Part shown: piece after piece, positions 25,901-37,472 of the stretch
Layout: each line of letters begins with the position of its first letter
How positions within the stretch are numbered: position 1 is the first letter of the stretch
NCBI GenBank assembly: GCA_963971225.1
Contig: OZ020269.1
Span: 109,191,486-109,255,485 of the forward strand
Source: Melieria omissa
Taxonomy: Eukaryota > Arthropoda > Insecta > Diptera > Ulidiidae
Direction of reading: 5' to 3'
Length of the DNA: 64,000 bases
Made by a program: the position numbers and the translations under genes
The notes under the pieces: model-generated
The model's input: only the letters and a program-made list of their open reading frames with translations
Databases searched by the model: none
Told to the model about the DNA's origin: nothing

Positions 25901-27655
25901 TCCAAGATCCGTGAAGTGAAGCGCTGAAATGCTCATGTGCATAACTTCTACCGACGACGGCACTAACAATGCCACCATTGACATGCAGCCTGCATAAGTG
26001 TTCGCGCACACGTGCGATTTCGCAGTCCCAGACACTGGCTTGTCATTACCGTTGTTACGTTCTGCTGCTGACGAAGCTACAGATATATGCAATACGTATG
26101 TTTGTATGCATGTGTATACATACATTTACATATACGTACGCTCTGCTTTCGTATGTGTGCGTGTTAATAAACGTTTCTGCTTTATTGCCAATGCGTTCGC
26201 TTTACCTTTCAGCCACAACCTCAATAGTCGTGTTTGTTCAGATGTGTGAACTCCTAGGATACTATATGTCGTACAAAACTCGCCTCACACTTCATTGGCT
26301 GAAATGTTTAAAACAGCCCGAAGTTGGATTGGGCCGAAATGGACGTAAACAAAGTTCAGTCTACTGGGATTATTGCTATATAGTTGTTGTTATTACTGCG
26401 TATAAGTAATTGCTGAACTATTTAGTGACCAAACCCGTATGTTTGAACCTGTGCTTGAACTTTGCTTCACGCGTTTGCTTTCGGCAATTATCACTGTCAG
26501 CAGTAGTGACGATAATTAATGATGAATGATCGTATAACAGAACAAATTTGAAAAGAATACCCAAGAACATTAAAATTATTTTCCATTTCCAACCTGAGCA
26601 CACATTGCGATGAAAATATCGTTCATACACAAGTAAAAATAATTTACAAAAATCTTATGAACGGCGTTCATAAACCTTCATTTTGAACTTTTTTATTTTA
26701 AACGTTTTTCGTGCCTCATTTGGTTTCGGTAATTGGCTGACGAAAGCGCTAACAGCAGCAAAAATATCGGCAAAATTCAGAAAGCAAGATTCTCTAAGTA
26801 ATTATTTAGCGATCATTAATTCCGCAGAGCGAGCCGCCTCTCTGACTGTGACTAAACCATTGAGCTTACTTTACTTATACGATTTTTGAAGGAGTCAAAG
26901 AAAAGACTGTCGCGGTTGGAAATGAAGACTAAATATTCGACTTTTTAATAGGAGTTGTAAAACAGGGAAGATTACTTGAACAATCGCTACTATGCGCGAT
27001 GTGATTAAAAATTTAATCAAAATAAAGACCCTTTCTAATGAGCCGAGGTGAGGTTCTGTTAAGTTAGGTAAGCTGGCTGACCAAGTAGGCCACGCATAGA
27101 CCCAAGTGGGTCCCTAGCGATTCCAGTTGGAGCTCCTTAGTGTTGCGTATCGACGTAAAAGTCGGCCGAATTGAACATTTGATAGATATTATGTTCTATT
27201 ACTTCTATTACAGAGTTTGTACTTAAAATTGTCATCACTTTTTATAAAAAAATATACATACATATGTATGGTTGAAGCCATCCTATAGCCTATCATTAAT
27301 CAACATTGTCAATCATGTATGCATGTGTGCATGTGCATTTCCGCACTAGCATAAAGTTCTTCAAGAAATAGCACATTTGTTTAGTTTTATTTAAAATATT
27401 CTACTTCTTAGTCAATACAGAGAATTGCACGGTTTGAAAGCACGTCTAATGAGTGTTTTAAATCGGCGGTCGGTTAAATGGTTTATGAGTAAATGCGATT
27501 TTTCGCAGTCACAAGTGCCGATAAGGTGACGTCAGTCAACGTAAGTAGAACAACCGTGCACACACCTTTCTATAGCCCAAATTTTTAGTTAAATGTCACC
27601 GGTGCCTTGGCGCATTCCAAAGAGAATTTTCCAAATTAAGAAAAAGGCGGAGCAT
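22940..27655. other. No gene seen
   Basis: AT-rich to 24.4 kb, with an A13 run near 23786. It is GC-richer at 24.5-24.9 kb and 25.3-26.2 kb. No coding frame is supported. Confidence 0.45.
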
Positions 27656-27660
27656 ATTGC

Positions 27661-27875
27661 TTTGTCAAGGAATTCGTCTACCTTGGCACCGCCGTAAAAA
27701 GCAGTAATGATGCCAGGCTAGAGATAAAGCGAGGCTTACTTTTTCCAATAGGTGCTAAGTATTTACTAAGGTCCCGGTAGATAATTGAGTAGCAAATATC
27801 TTTCTTGACCGATAAAACTTGCACTTTATAGGACGCTCATTTTGCCCGTGCTCCTTTTTGCCCCAGAAGCATACA
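27661..27875 (+). mobile_element. LINE reverse transcriptase fragment
   Basis: The + strand gives FVKEFVYLGTAVKSSNDARL and EIKRG, then, in another frame, KLALYRTLILPVLLFAPEAY. These are the consecutive VYLG..LEIKRRI and LYKTLIRPVLLYG blocks common to insect LINE reverse transcriptases of the RTE/CR1-like kind. A stop (27778) and a frameshift show it is a relic. Confidence 0.65.
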
Positions 27876-28489
27876 TTACCTTACACAAAAAAAATATATA
27901 TATATTTTGCAACACTTAAACTGTTTTGGTACATTGCACGTGAGTCCAATTAAATACGCCATGTCGTGGTGCGCTCTGTACCTCTTGATGCGCGTTCACT
28001 TTTTTCCGGTCGCCATCAAAACAAATACTCATGTTTCTTATGACAACGAACACATTGGCGACACGACCACACGATTACAAAATGGAGTTGGCTGTGGACA
28101 CGGCCGACTACTTGGCTAATTCACCATTTGGAGGGAGCTTGCGCACTTTCTATATTCTTCTGTATTAAGTACTCATTTATTGTAATAAATTTAACCTTCG
28201 CTTTACTTATACCCACCCTCGTGATATTTGTGATATTTATGGTTCAATATCATTTCATTTCTTTTGTTATTAATTAGTCAATGAAAAATTGCTTGCTGAC
28301 TAATAAAGAACAGCATAACTGGTTAACTAACAAAATAATATAACGTAACAATCAATAATTTAATTAAATTTAATAAGATTTTATTAAATTCGATTGGAAC
28401 TCGCATAAGAGGAGCATTTAAAGACCCCTTTCTAAAAGAGAAGGGCAGTGAACCAACCCACCAATAATATCAAAAACAAATGACAAAGA

Positions 28490-28680
28490 TAGGATGGATC
28501 TTCTATCATGCAAGCTTTTTCAATCTAAAAGCTTACAACGTGGGAAGTAAGATGGAACAGGATCCTGAAAGTGTAGTCATTTCAGAGCGAATCGAAGGAA
28601 AACCTTCTGAATAAGTTCCAATTCACGTGGCAATGGTGATATGGCCTCCAAATAAACGAGGCATACTCTTACTTCGAATT
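28490..28680 (-). mobile_element. LINE reverse transcriptase fragment (jockey-like)
   Basis: The minus strand reads EYASFIWRPYHHCHVN, then VFLRFALK and LHFQDPVPSYFPRCKLLD, matching the LEYAS.IW.PY....RIERVQK.F.RFAL block seen also at 17542-18039, but with frame breaks and a stop. It is an old relic. Confidence 0.6.
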
Positions 28681-28868
28681 TGTCTTTCCGAAGGAATATT
28701 AATCCAATCTTGTTATGACTTCAACTCACTCAATAAATACTATTTACAATAGTTTTCAATAACATAAGCAAATATTTTTTTGGAAAACTTCAATTTTGTC
28801 ATTTTGAATATGTAGTTTACCAAATACCCATTCGGGTAACCTCAGCCGCTTCCACCGCCATTTTGAAA

Positions 28869-28888
28869 GCCCCCTGCGTGCGCCACTG
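28869..28888. mobile_element. Solitary hAT-type terminus
   Basis: Read on the minus strand this is CAGTGGCGCACGCAGGGGGC, a typical hAT terminal repeat. I found no partner end nearby, so the rest of the element is lost or diverged. Confidence 0.35.
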
Positions 28889-28905
28889 AATTACATGTTA
28901 ACTAA

Positions 28906-28928
28906 AAAACAAACAAACAAACAAACAG
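28906..28928. repeat. (AAAC)n simple repeat
   Basis: About five AAAC units lie just right of the solitary hAT terminus. Confidence 0.85.
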
Positions 28929-30816
28929 GTAATGGTGCTGAAGGCATACAGAAAAAAATAAAACATTTTACAGAAATAGTTTTAAAGTTGGTCGGGTCAA
29001 AACAATCGTATCTATAGCACATTCTATGTTTTTACTGATGTGGTCGTGCCGCTGCTGTCGTTAATGTGTTCGGGGCATTACTTGCCGAACATTTTTTCGT
29101 ATTTCCATGTTGTCGTTGCATTGCATCTGTCCATGCTGCTGTTGTGAATGCTTGCTGTTTTGGCCTAGTTTTGTTTATTTTGAGTTATTGTCTCTCAAAA
29201 ATCATTTGCCTGACATCAAATATCGTATCGTAAAGCGCTGCTGCATTGTTTTTTGCGTTATTTTCTGCGCCGAACTTGTACTTGCATTGCTGCTGTGGTT
29301 TTCTGCTCAAAGCTGATGTTCTATGAATTCCAGAATTTTTACACATTCCCTTAAAAACCTTCGATCATCTGCATTATTTCTTCTTCTATCCATCTGCTTC
29401 TATTTGCAAGATTGTCGGTCAACTAGTTCGAAAGCTTATCTCTGGTCAAGACGGCAAACTGAGTTATGATAATGTGAGCCGTTAAAACGATACACTAGTA
29501 TCTCTCCGATTGTTAAGCAATTTTTCACGATGATGCTGTGATTTCGCCATGTTACAAGTCGCAAGCGATCTCAGTGCCGCCGGTGGCGATGGCTATTATG
29601 TCTGCAACTGCAACAGCAGCGGCACTCATTCAACGGCCACCGCCGAGCTTTTACAATTTGCTTACCGAAGTCGAACACCTGACGCGAGTCCGTGGGCTAA
29701 CGACAAATATTGCTGTGCGCCACTCCACATGACACAACACTGAGATCAGTACACGCTTTACGCCAATTCTCAAGGCACACGGCATAAATCGGCGTCCCGC
29801 TCGCTGCGTTATTGTATTCTTTCAGTTTTTTGTTTCATTTTTCGTAAATTGCCAATTTGCAATGTGATTTCTTCCCATTCCGTTTGCAGCTATTCAGTAA
29901 TGTTTTTTATTTGCTGCTAACGACACTCCGCATAATTGACGATGGCGCTTACGAATATTAAATACCCATTAATTGACTGAGTTTATGTGCTCGCGTTACG
30001 CACCAGCATTTGAAATTCGCCCTCAATTTTGAAACTGTAGTACGACAGTTTAGGAAAGAATTATACAAATTGAACCAAAGTGTGTCCTGGGTCCAGGAAT
30101 CATTTTATTCCAAAAAATATTCCACTCAACTTTTAGCTCAATAAATTCGACCAAACGACGAACGTGTTTAGGCGAATATCGTCGGGAACGATTTTGAGTC
30201 ATAACACAAATTCATGAAAATTTCACAGCTCAAAGAGTTTGCCCATTAAAAATGATGCCAATCAAATTGTGGCGTAGCGATTTTCAATTCTCATTTCTCA
30301 TACGGCACCGTTTCGATTTGAACTCGCGTTGCATTTAACTCTTCCAAGAGATTATTTTATGCTTGTATTAATTCCCCTAATGTGCTGATGATAAATCGTC
30401 TTTAAATTAGAAAGTATACTGCTGACTATGCTGAGTATGTTATTGACTTAATGGCCCGAGTCTGTGTCTGGTGGTAAATAAAAACTAAACTTAGACACTG
30501 GGTCAACCAGTGCGTTTGTCTAGGTACACACACATCTATGGCACAAATTTCAAGTTATGTTTTTAGTTGGAAATCATTTCACAGTTTGCTTTCCCCACAC
30601 CCCAGTGTGGGTCTGTTCCAGTCACATCTAGTTGGGACTATTATTTAATTTGTTGAAATTAATTTAAGGCTACGTCGAAGCATAAGTCCTTCAGATTGTG
30701 TTCATGTTTATAAAAAAATATTATGTACGTATTTCATTTATGGAGTGAATCAATGCAATCAATCAAGCATTGATGCTAATCAAACTAAACTTCCTGGAGA
30801 ATTGTCATATATCATA
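28929..30816. other. No gene seen
   Basis: Non-coding. A short palindrome CCCACACCCCAGTGTGGG lies at about 30594-30611. Confidence 0.45.
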
Positions 30817-31494
30817 CTGCGGTCAAAACAAAAGCGCTTGAGTCAGTGGCGTAACTATAGAAATGGGGGCCCCAGTCAGATTTTCATTAAGGGGCCCTTA
30901 CCAGAAGAATTCTTTAAATCATTCAAACTTTTCTCACTCCACCCCCCCCCCCCCCCCCTCCTGCCTAACACATTAATATTCATCGCTCAGGATTTCGAAG
31001 GGGTGTATTATTCAAGGTACGGATACAAATGATGTTGAAAAAAAGGATCAAGTGTTATTCATGTAAAACATTTTATTTTTATGGTATGAAACTGAAATAA
31101 AAAACAGTGAATAAAATGGACAATTTTTGAGTTCTCAAAGTTGTGATATGCATATTCTGAATTTAATGCGCCTCACTTTCAAATCAGTAAACTTGTGAAT
31201 AATTTGATCCAAGTTATTTCTCAAACGATTGGCCATTTCATGTTCAATAGACAGAATACTCAAATTACTCAAACGCTCTTGGCCCATGGTACTTCGAAGA
31301 TAAGTTTTTATGATTTTTAATTTTGAAAAGGATCTTTCAGCTGTAGCAATTGTAACTGGAATAGTTAAAAATAAAATCAAAGCTGTGCAAACTTCTTGAA
31401 AACTCGAAGATAAAGCAGCATTTTCAATAATTAACAAATTTGCAAGTTGCTTGACAGAACTGAGTTTTTCAATTTGTTTTTTGAGACATGCAAA

Positions 31495-34400
31495 AGGCTG
31501 CGGCCCACAGTGCTTCGAGAGTGGACAAAAATAAGAAAAAAAATTATCGCGGATTTTGACAAAAGTAGTATCATGTTAAAGGTAATTGTTTAATTAAGCT
31601 GGATCCGAAATACTTTATCGAAAAATTGTCGAGATTAGGAGATATAGCTTGTCAAAGTCGGATATATTTTTACAAAAATGTATGAAGGGGAAAAATGAAA
31701 TTTAGGTGCTTGTATAAAAAAAATGGTAGAAAATGTGTTGTTATAGATAGGCTTCCAATTTCTTGTAATATTAAAACTTAATTGATAGGAGCGAGACCAC
31801 TGATCAGTTTTTTTTATTTAACATATATAATTTTTTTTGTACGAATTTTCAAAAATGAATGTTTTTTAACCCATGAAAATTAAAAAGAACCAAATTTAGA
31901 AAGGCAATTAATATCGAATGGCGTGAACTGGCGTAAATCCTTTTTATGGCCCTTTTTGGATGGACTTTCTTCTCTTAAATCCGTAAAAAAAATTTTGCGT
32001 TTGTTTGCGCCTTTGGAAAATATTCAAGTTTTTCGAAACTACTAATGTTGATTTTTGTATAGAAATCGCTTGAGTTAAAATTGCGATTAAAATGTTTAAC
32101 TAAAGCAATGCAACGAATTATGAATGGAAAATAGGTTTGGTACGCATATTTAATCCATTATGAGCCATACAATCCACATTTTTTCATTATTATGAAATTT
32201 GTTAGCTAAAATGTGATTTAACGCTAATATATTCTAAAAAAAAGGAGGAATGTATAACTTTGACGAAGGTCCAATTTTGAAGAATAAGTCTTGAAGAATA
32301 GTCTCGCCGTTATATGTTGAGCTGCATTGCATATTCACCTGCCCCATCTCCATGTTAAGCTCTACGAATATCAAATAAACCAATGCCTTTAGCAACTTTA
32401 CCGCCCTCTTTCTACCCTTTAAATATCGAATTTAGAAAAACCCTAAGATATGTATTTTGTTATTGCTTTTTTAGTATACATATACATAATTTTTAAACAA
32501 TCCGACCAAAAAACAATGTCTGTCCATATAAGCTTCACCACCCCCTTTCCGCCCTTTCCAGGTCGACGTTTTCGAAATCGCTTCTTTTTAAGGGTTGACT
32601 TTCTAAAATACAACTTTTGACCAAATTTCATCATAATAGCTCCAGCGGTTTGGGCTCTGTGATGACAAGATAATATATAACCATATATATTCGATTTTTT
32701 TTAACTATATATTTTTTTTTTAAACAAACACAAATTTTGAAATCAGCAGCCCAAAATGACTTAGACTGCAAATTTTCAGCGAATTTAACGTACTCCTTCT
32801 ATTTTTGCCGCAATTTTGTATGGAGTCGAAGCACTGTGCGGCCCATAGAATCCGTTGCGTACGTTGCGTCAACGTGTTCAACTGACAGCGACGGAATGAC
32901 GGAGAGACTCGACCCAATGAATGCGTTGTCAACGGATAAAAAATATATTCTGTGTGTCAAAAACAAAAGTTGTGTGATTTTTTTGAGCTTTGGCAAACAT
33001 TTGTAAAAAAATGGAAATTGACGACGTTCTTGAGGTGGTCGTAATGGTTTTATTGCTGCATGAAGCGTATGATCACCTGAAAATCATAAAGCAGACATGG
33101 TGCTGTACCGCTTCTATTAGTTTTTCCTTAAACATTTTGGCAAAATTGAAAACAAACCAAATTTCTGCTTCGAACGAAAATAGAAATAAAATTAAAATGA
33201 CAAGAAAACAATCATCCGTTATTTGTCAAAGTATTCAACGTACGGCAAAAGTTGAAAGTTGCTCAACTTTGTGCGTTACGTCAACGTATCCGTTGCGTAT
33301 GGGTCACACCAAGGTTTATGAATATAAGGTTACGACATCCGAGACAGATAATTTGACAAGGGCACTCATGACGTCACAAAAATTATGCCAACATGTCAAA
33401 TTTTTTGTAGGAACAGTGGGACGAATAGCACACTAAACTACAAAAAAATTAAAATTCATGAAATTGTTGTTTTTTTATATCTATATTTTGTTTATATTTA
33501 TTATGTTTTTATATAGTAGTTCAAAAAATGTCTTGCACTATTGCAATGATGGCGCGCGCAATAGTACAATAATGGTGACCACGCTGGTATGGTCAGTGCT
33601 TCAGTGCGTTATTGTGTTAGTGGTGGTTGGTGCTGTAGGCGCATTTGTGCTTGCAAGCGTTTTAACTGCGACTCCCTTGGCTTTTTTGTTTTGTTTTTTT
33701 TTTTAAGATGGAAAGCATCAAAAGCCAAAACCCCGTCAGTGTGGGACTTTAACCACACTAAAACCATCTTTGTCAGATCTGATTTACCCTCTCTGGTACG
33801 ACTGTCAGGAATTTCGTCAGGAAGCGGAGTTAAGCTTAAAGCTCGAATTTTGTTCAAGTTGGTTTGTCGTTCTGTTAGCCGTTCTAGTCCGTTGTCCCGA
33901 TTCAGTCTTCGTTCGTCCGCTTACCACTTACACCTTAGGTTGCATCTGCACGGAGTTTGTGCATAACCTGACCGTCAAAGCTGGGCCATGCAAAAGCATC
34001 TACCGCGTCCTCGCGTTTTTGAGTTGCACACATTGTAAACAGTTAAACTAAAGTACAATTTTCAAGTATATGGTGTATGCTTTTCCAGTACTCGGTCATA
34101 TTTTTCAGTAAAGAGAAGTGGAAGGAAACGTCATGTACCAAATGTTTGTTTGATTAACTAACCTTACATGATCTGTGCTTACTCCAGTATAACAAAAAAT
34201 CGTTTAGTAGATAACTTAATTATTAACTGAAATATACCACAGTCGAGTTTTATTAAAACGGTCGTTACTATAGTGGACATAAGAAACGTGGTTCATCTCA
34301 TATAGCCTATGTACCATTTCCCCACATATGAAATAGTTTGGTACTTATTTCATCCGAATCGGTTAAAAAGTCGGAGTGGCGTGTTGTGTGATTGTGGCTG

Positions 34401-35332
34401 AAAAAGCAACGACACATTGGTTGTTATATAAATATATAGATTTCCACTGCTTCAGTTGTTTTTAAGATGGGAAAAAACACGATGCAACTTACCCAATCGA
34501 AATTGTATGTCATCTTCAAAATCTTCCTCTCTGAAATGCAAAGAGCATATCCTCGCCGTTTCAAAATTTATATCGTCTTGGCGATCGCAAAACGAATTCT
34601 TTGGGAACGTTAAGTAATGCACTTCCTTGCAACCTAGAAAATATGCGTTTTGGTTATATTTCTTCTATGTGAAGCAATACAACATTTTCAAAACAAGAGA
34701 TACTCACTTAAGTTCCTGTTGTTTTGCGCACATTTGCCCACTGCACAACGCATTTTGACAGAAATTCTTGTTTTCTATTTTGGGAAAAAAACACGTTTTC
34801 ACACCAAATTTGTAGAAGAAATGCACTTCAATACTTACCTTTTTTGGGCAAAGATCACTTTTTGAGGGTAAAATAATATAATTCACTAAAACTCGCGAGA
34901 AATTCGAAAAAAACCGTCGGCCAATAGAAATTTGCTTTTCGAATCGTTTCTAAATAGAGCTGCCGAGTGACATTTTTTGAAATTGAAAGTCGTTTCTTTT
35001 TTATTTTGAAATTTCTAACTAGGTACAAAAAGTTCTTGTTCTGTTTGAAATTGGACTTTCCTTCAAAGTATTTGCATAAATTAAGATACTTATCAAACAA
35101 TTTGGTATCAGAACAGATTTAAATGACCATATATTACGATAATTGACTACGTTTAGAACTAAAATTTTTTTAAGGTGGGCTAGCAATGGGCACGCGTGAC
35201 GTCAGCACTCGGATGTCGTAATCTTGTATTCTTTCATTCATGGGTCACACCACATACAATTTCATTCATTCAACTTAGCTGTCAGTTGAATACTTCGCTC
35301 TCACGTACGCAACGGATTCTATGGGCCGCAGC
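31495..35332. mobile_element. Foldback-like DNA element nested in the hAT
   Basis: The left end (31495-31505 continued at 32844, once the inner element is removed) and the right end (35303-35332, inverted) share AGGCTGCGGCCCATAGAATC and continue CGTTGCGTACGT. Further in, TTCAACTGACAGC (near 32878 and 35277) and TTACGACATCCGAG (near 33330 and 35215) also pair in inverted orientation. The arms are thus long and gapped. A possible 3-bp AAA duplication flanks it, which is weak. No transposase is visible; the superfamily is unknown. Confidence 0.6.
31506..32838. mobile_element. Transib-like non-autonomous element with RSS-like ends, 1333 bp
   Basis: Both ends begin CACAGTGCTTCGA (31506 on +, 32838 on minus) and are flanked by the 5-bp direct repeat CGGCC (31501-31505 and 32839-32843). 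Removing the element and one CGGCC restores GGCTGCGGCCCATAGAATCC, the uninterrupted end seen at 35310-35332, which proves an insertion. The heptamer CACAGTG, a 12-bp spacer and an A-rich nonamer (ACAAAAATA left, ACAAAATTG right) resemble a 12-RSS. A GC-rich 5-bp duplication and CAC-type ends are Transib features. The interior is AT-rich with no recognisable transposase. Confidence 0.6.
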
Positions 35333-36362
35333 CTAAAGCCTCATGATTTCGATTTGAAAATATGATAATATATGCAACAGCAGGGATTGTTGACGCAAGT
35401 TTGTTTTTGTTCCATATTTGTCACTACTCACTCGATATTCAGTGTCACAAACTTCCTGAGCTTGAGCAAAAATAGCGGGAAAAAAAGATTGGCAAGAATG
35501 AAACATGCTCATATGAAATAGCGCGAAGATTTGAAAAAAAACACACGATAGAAATATAATATTAAGCTGGCAACGAATATTTATAACGAAAAAACACCAA
35601 AATTTTTATTTTTTCATATTGAACATTTTTCTGATATAAAGATGAAAAAAAAGTTTTTCTCTTGCCACTTTTGGGGGCCCCCTGGTGCTCGGGGCCCCGG
35701 TTTCTGAGACCGGTAAGACCGGTGGTAGTTACGCCACTGGCTTGAGTCGACTTAAACAATTTAGTTATGGATGCCACTATGTTCCCTTCAATGTGCTGTA
35801 CACGTTTGCTTCATCTTTAGAACATGGATTACAATGCCAAATAAGCACATACCTATATATTTTGTACTCCGACCGATTTTAACTATTACCTGTTCCTTGC
35901 GTAGAAAACTACTATTTTTCTATCTTTTCTTTTATTTTACTATTTTTCAAATTTGTCTTTAAACCCGTTTATTGAAATTTTGTAAAAATTATTTTACACT
36001 CTAAAATATGTTTCCCATTGAAGCAAACGTTTTTTTGGAGCTTTCATGAAAAATGTTACATTGGTTACCTTTGCGCAGATTTCTACGCATTTGGCGCATT
36101 TATACATATTGGAGGTAAAACCACAGTTATATCGCGTTTCTATGCACCAGAACAAAGCAAAAAAAGCAAAAGTTGAGAGAGATAATTTTTATAAAACGAA
36201 ATAAAAAAAAAGTACCATGTATCAACAACAAAATAAGTATCACTAATGAAGAAAAATCTATCTGCAAGAAGGAACATAGTCGAAATGTTTGTGTAAAATG
36301 TATTGATGAAAAGGTACTGTAAATGGATTTTACCTTTCTTATTCCCTCGAAAAATACTATAT

Positions 36363-36608
36363 CTGTGGTCAAAAGCAATAACCGCTTAAGTCGACTTAAG
36401 AAGAAATTGAGTTATGGATGCCACCACGTTCCCTTGACTGTGCTCTACGTTTGTGTAAAATCGGGGAGTTTGTAACTTTAAAATAAAAAAGTTATTAATA
36501 AAAACCTATTCGCATTCCCATAACGGACACACTACGCGCTAAAACTTAAAAACGAGATTGCTCGAAACAGCAATTTTCGACTTAGGCGGTTATTGCTTTT
36601 GACCACTG
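36363..36608. mobile_element. MITE, Tc1-like termini (copy 1 of family with 45321)
   Basis: This 246-bp element has inverted ends starting CTGTGGTCAAAAGCAATAAC and the mirrored GTTATTGCTTTTGACCACTG. It lies in ATAT-rich flanks, so the exact duplication is unclear. It is about 95% identical to 45321-45567. There is no ORF. Confidence 0.7.
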
Positions 36609-36876
36609 ATATAATAGACATATATGAAATAAACTTTGTTAAAATGTAAACACTTATTCCTTTCTAATACAAATAGCATTGACTGGTTAGAATTTGCGCG
36701 CGTAAATGATCGAGTTTGGACCACGGAATGATACTTGATTCAATCAAAATGTTAAGTTAGGCAATGTCTTGACTTTGCGGTCTTCTCTATTTGAATTCAA
36801 ATTTTTTATTTATTGAATGATTCTGATTTAAATGTTTGATGAGACATAAACATTATTAAACAATGGCAAAAACTTA

Positions 36877-37469
36877 CAGCCCGATTCTGTACACTTGATA
36901 AATTCACCATATTGACTATTTGTCAAGTTTTTATTATTTGTCAAGAATCGGTATTCTATCCCAAAAATAAAAGCTCTTTTCTTGATAAATTGTCAAAAGT
37001 TTGAATGCTATTGACAACAGCATACAAATTGAAATTTTGCCTATTGAAAATGGAAGAATTGTGCATGTTTACACTTTTACATCAGAGAAAATAAAAAAAA
37101 ATGCCGTTACCTCCCACGAATTATTTTTTGTATGCAAAAAGCGCCTATTGTGATGAAACTATTGAAAAAAACGCACGAACTTATTTCCAGCCCAGCCAGG
37201 ATTCGATCCAAGGGCGCTCGGTATGAGAAGCCAGCGCGTACCCGCTGGGCTATCAAGGCCGGTTTTTTTTTGCAAAACTTACTGTACTTAAACTGTTTGT
37301 CTTATTTTTTGACAATTTAACAACTGTCGCATATTCACCTTATGTTGAATTAAATGAGCTTTTTACTTTATCAATGTTGGATCAGAATACGAGCAAAGCT
37401 TTTGCTTGATAAAAATCTTGACAAAATTTCTTGATAAAAAATTTGTCAAGAATGCACAGAATCAGGCTG
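36877..37469. mobile_element. Harbinger/Tourist-like MITE
   Basis: Ends CAGCCCGATTCTGTACA (36877) and, inverted, CAGCCTGATTCTGTGCA (37469) match at 15 of 17 bases. TTA flanks both sides (36874-36876, 37470-37472), the 3-bp target site of PIF/Harbinger elements. Subterminal TTGTCAAG and CTTGATAAA motifs recur at both ends. It carries the tRNA-like unit at 37165-37262. Confidence 0.6.
37165..37262 (-). ncRNA. tRNA-like Pol III unit (tRNA-derived SINE) inside the MITE
   Basis: On the minus strand an A box TAGCCCAGCGG (37252-37242) fits TRGYNNANNNG fully, and a B box GGATCGAATCC (37209-37199) fits GWTCRANNCC. Box spacing is 32 bp and a run of seven T (37171-37165) follows as a Pol III terminator. 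A CAT triplet lies at the anticodon position, but the acceptor stem does not pair well, so this is not a plain tRNA gene. Confidence 0.5.
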
Positions 37470-37472
37470 TTA

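Larger units (their letters stand above)
30844..35739 (-). mobile_element. hAT element with perfect 8-bp target duplication, carrying nested insertions
   Basis: Ends are CAGTGGCGTAACTA (30844) and TAGTTACGCCACTG (35726-35739), a perfect 14-bp inverted repeat. The 8-bp GCTTGAGT flanks both sides (30836-30843 and 35740-35747), the hAT signature. GGGGCCCC-rich subterminal sequence is present at both ends. The minus strand near the left end (31437-31135) encodes the hAT C-terminal dimerisation domain: PVTIATAERSFSKLKIIKTY, RSTMGQERLSNLSILSIEHE. Its upstream part is cut at about 31495 by a nested element; open minus-strand sequence resumes near 35460-35335. Without the nested 3.8 kb the element is about 1.06 kb, so it was already a non-autonomous deletion derivative. 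Confidence 0.88.
30817..35810. mobile_element. Old MITE copy split by the hAT element
   Basis: The pieces 30817-30843 and 35740-35810 join, once the hAT and one target copy are removed, into sequence resembling the left half of the MITE at 36363-36608 (GGTCAAAA, TTGAGTCGACTTAA, GTTATGGATGCCAC, TGTTCCCTT). The right half is not recognisable. It is more diverged than the other two copies. Confidence 0.55.

Noticed and set aside
27049..27140. Palindrome-containing sequence around GACCCAAGTGGGTC
   Set aside because: It resembles a dispersed repeat I half recognise from fly intergenic DNA, but I could not find ends or a second copy in the window.
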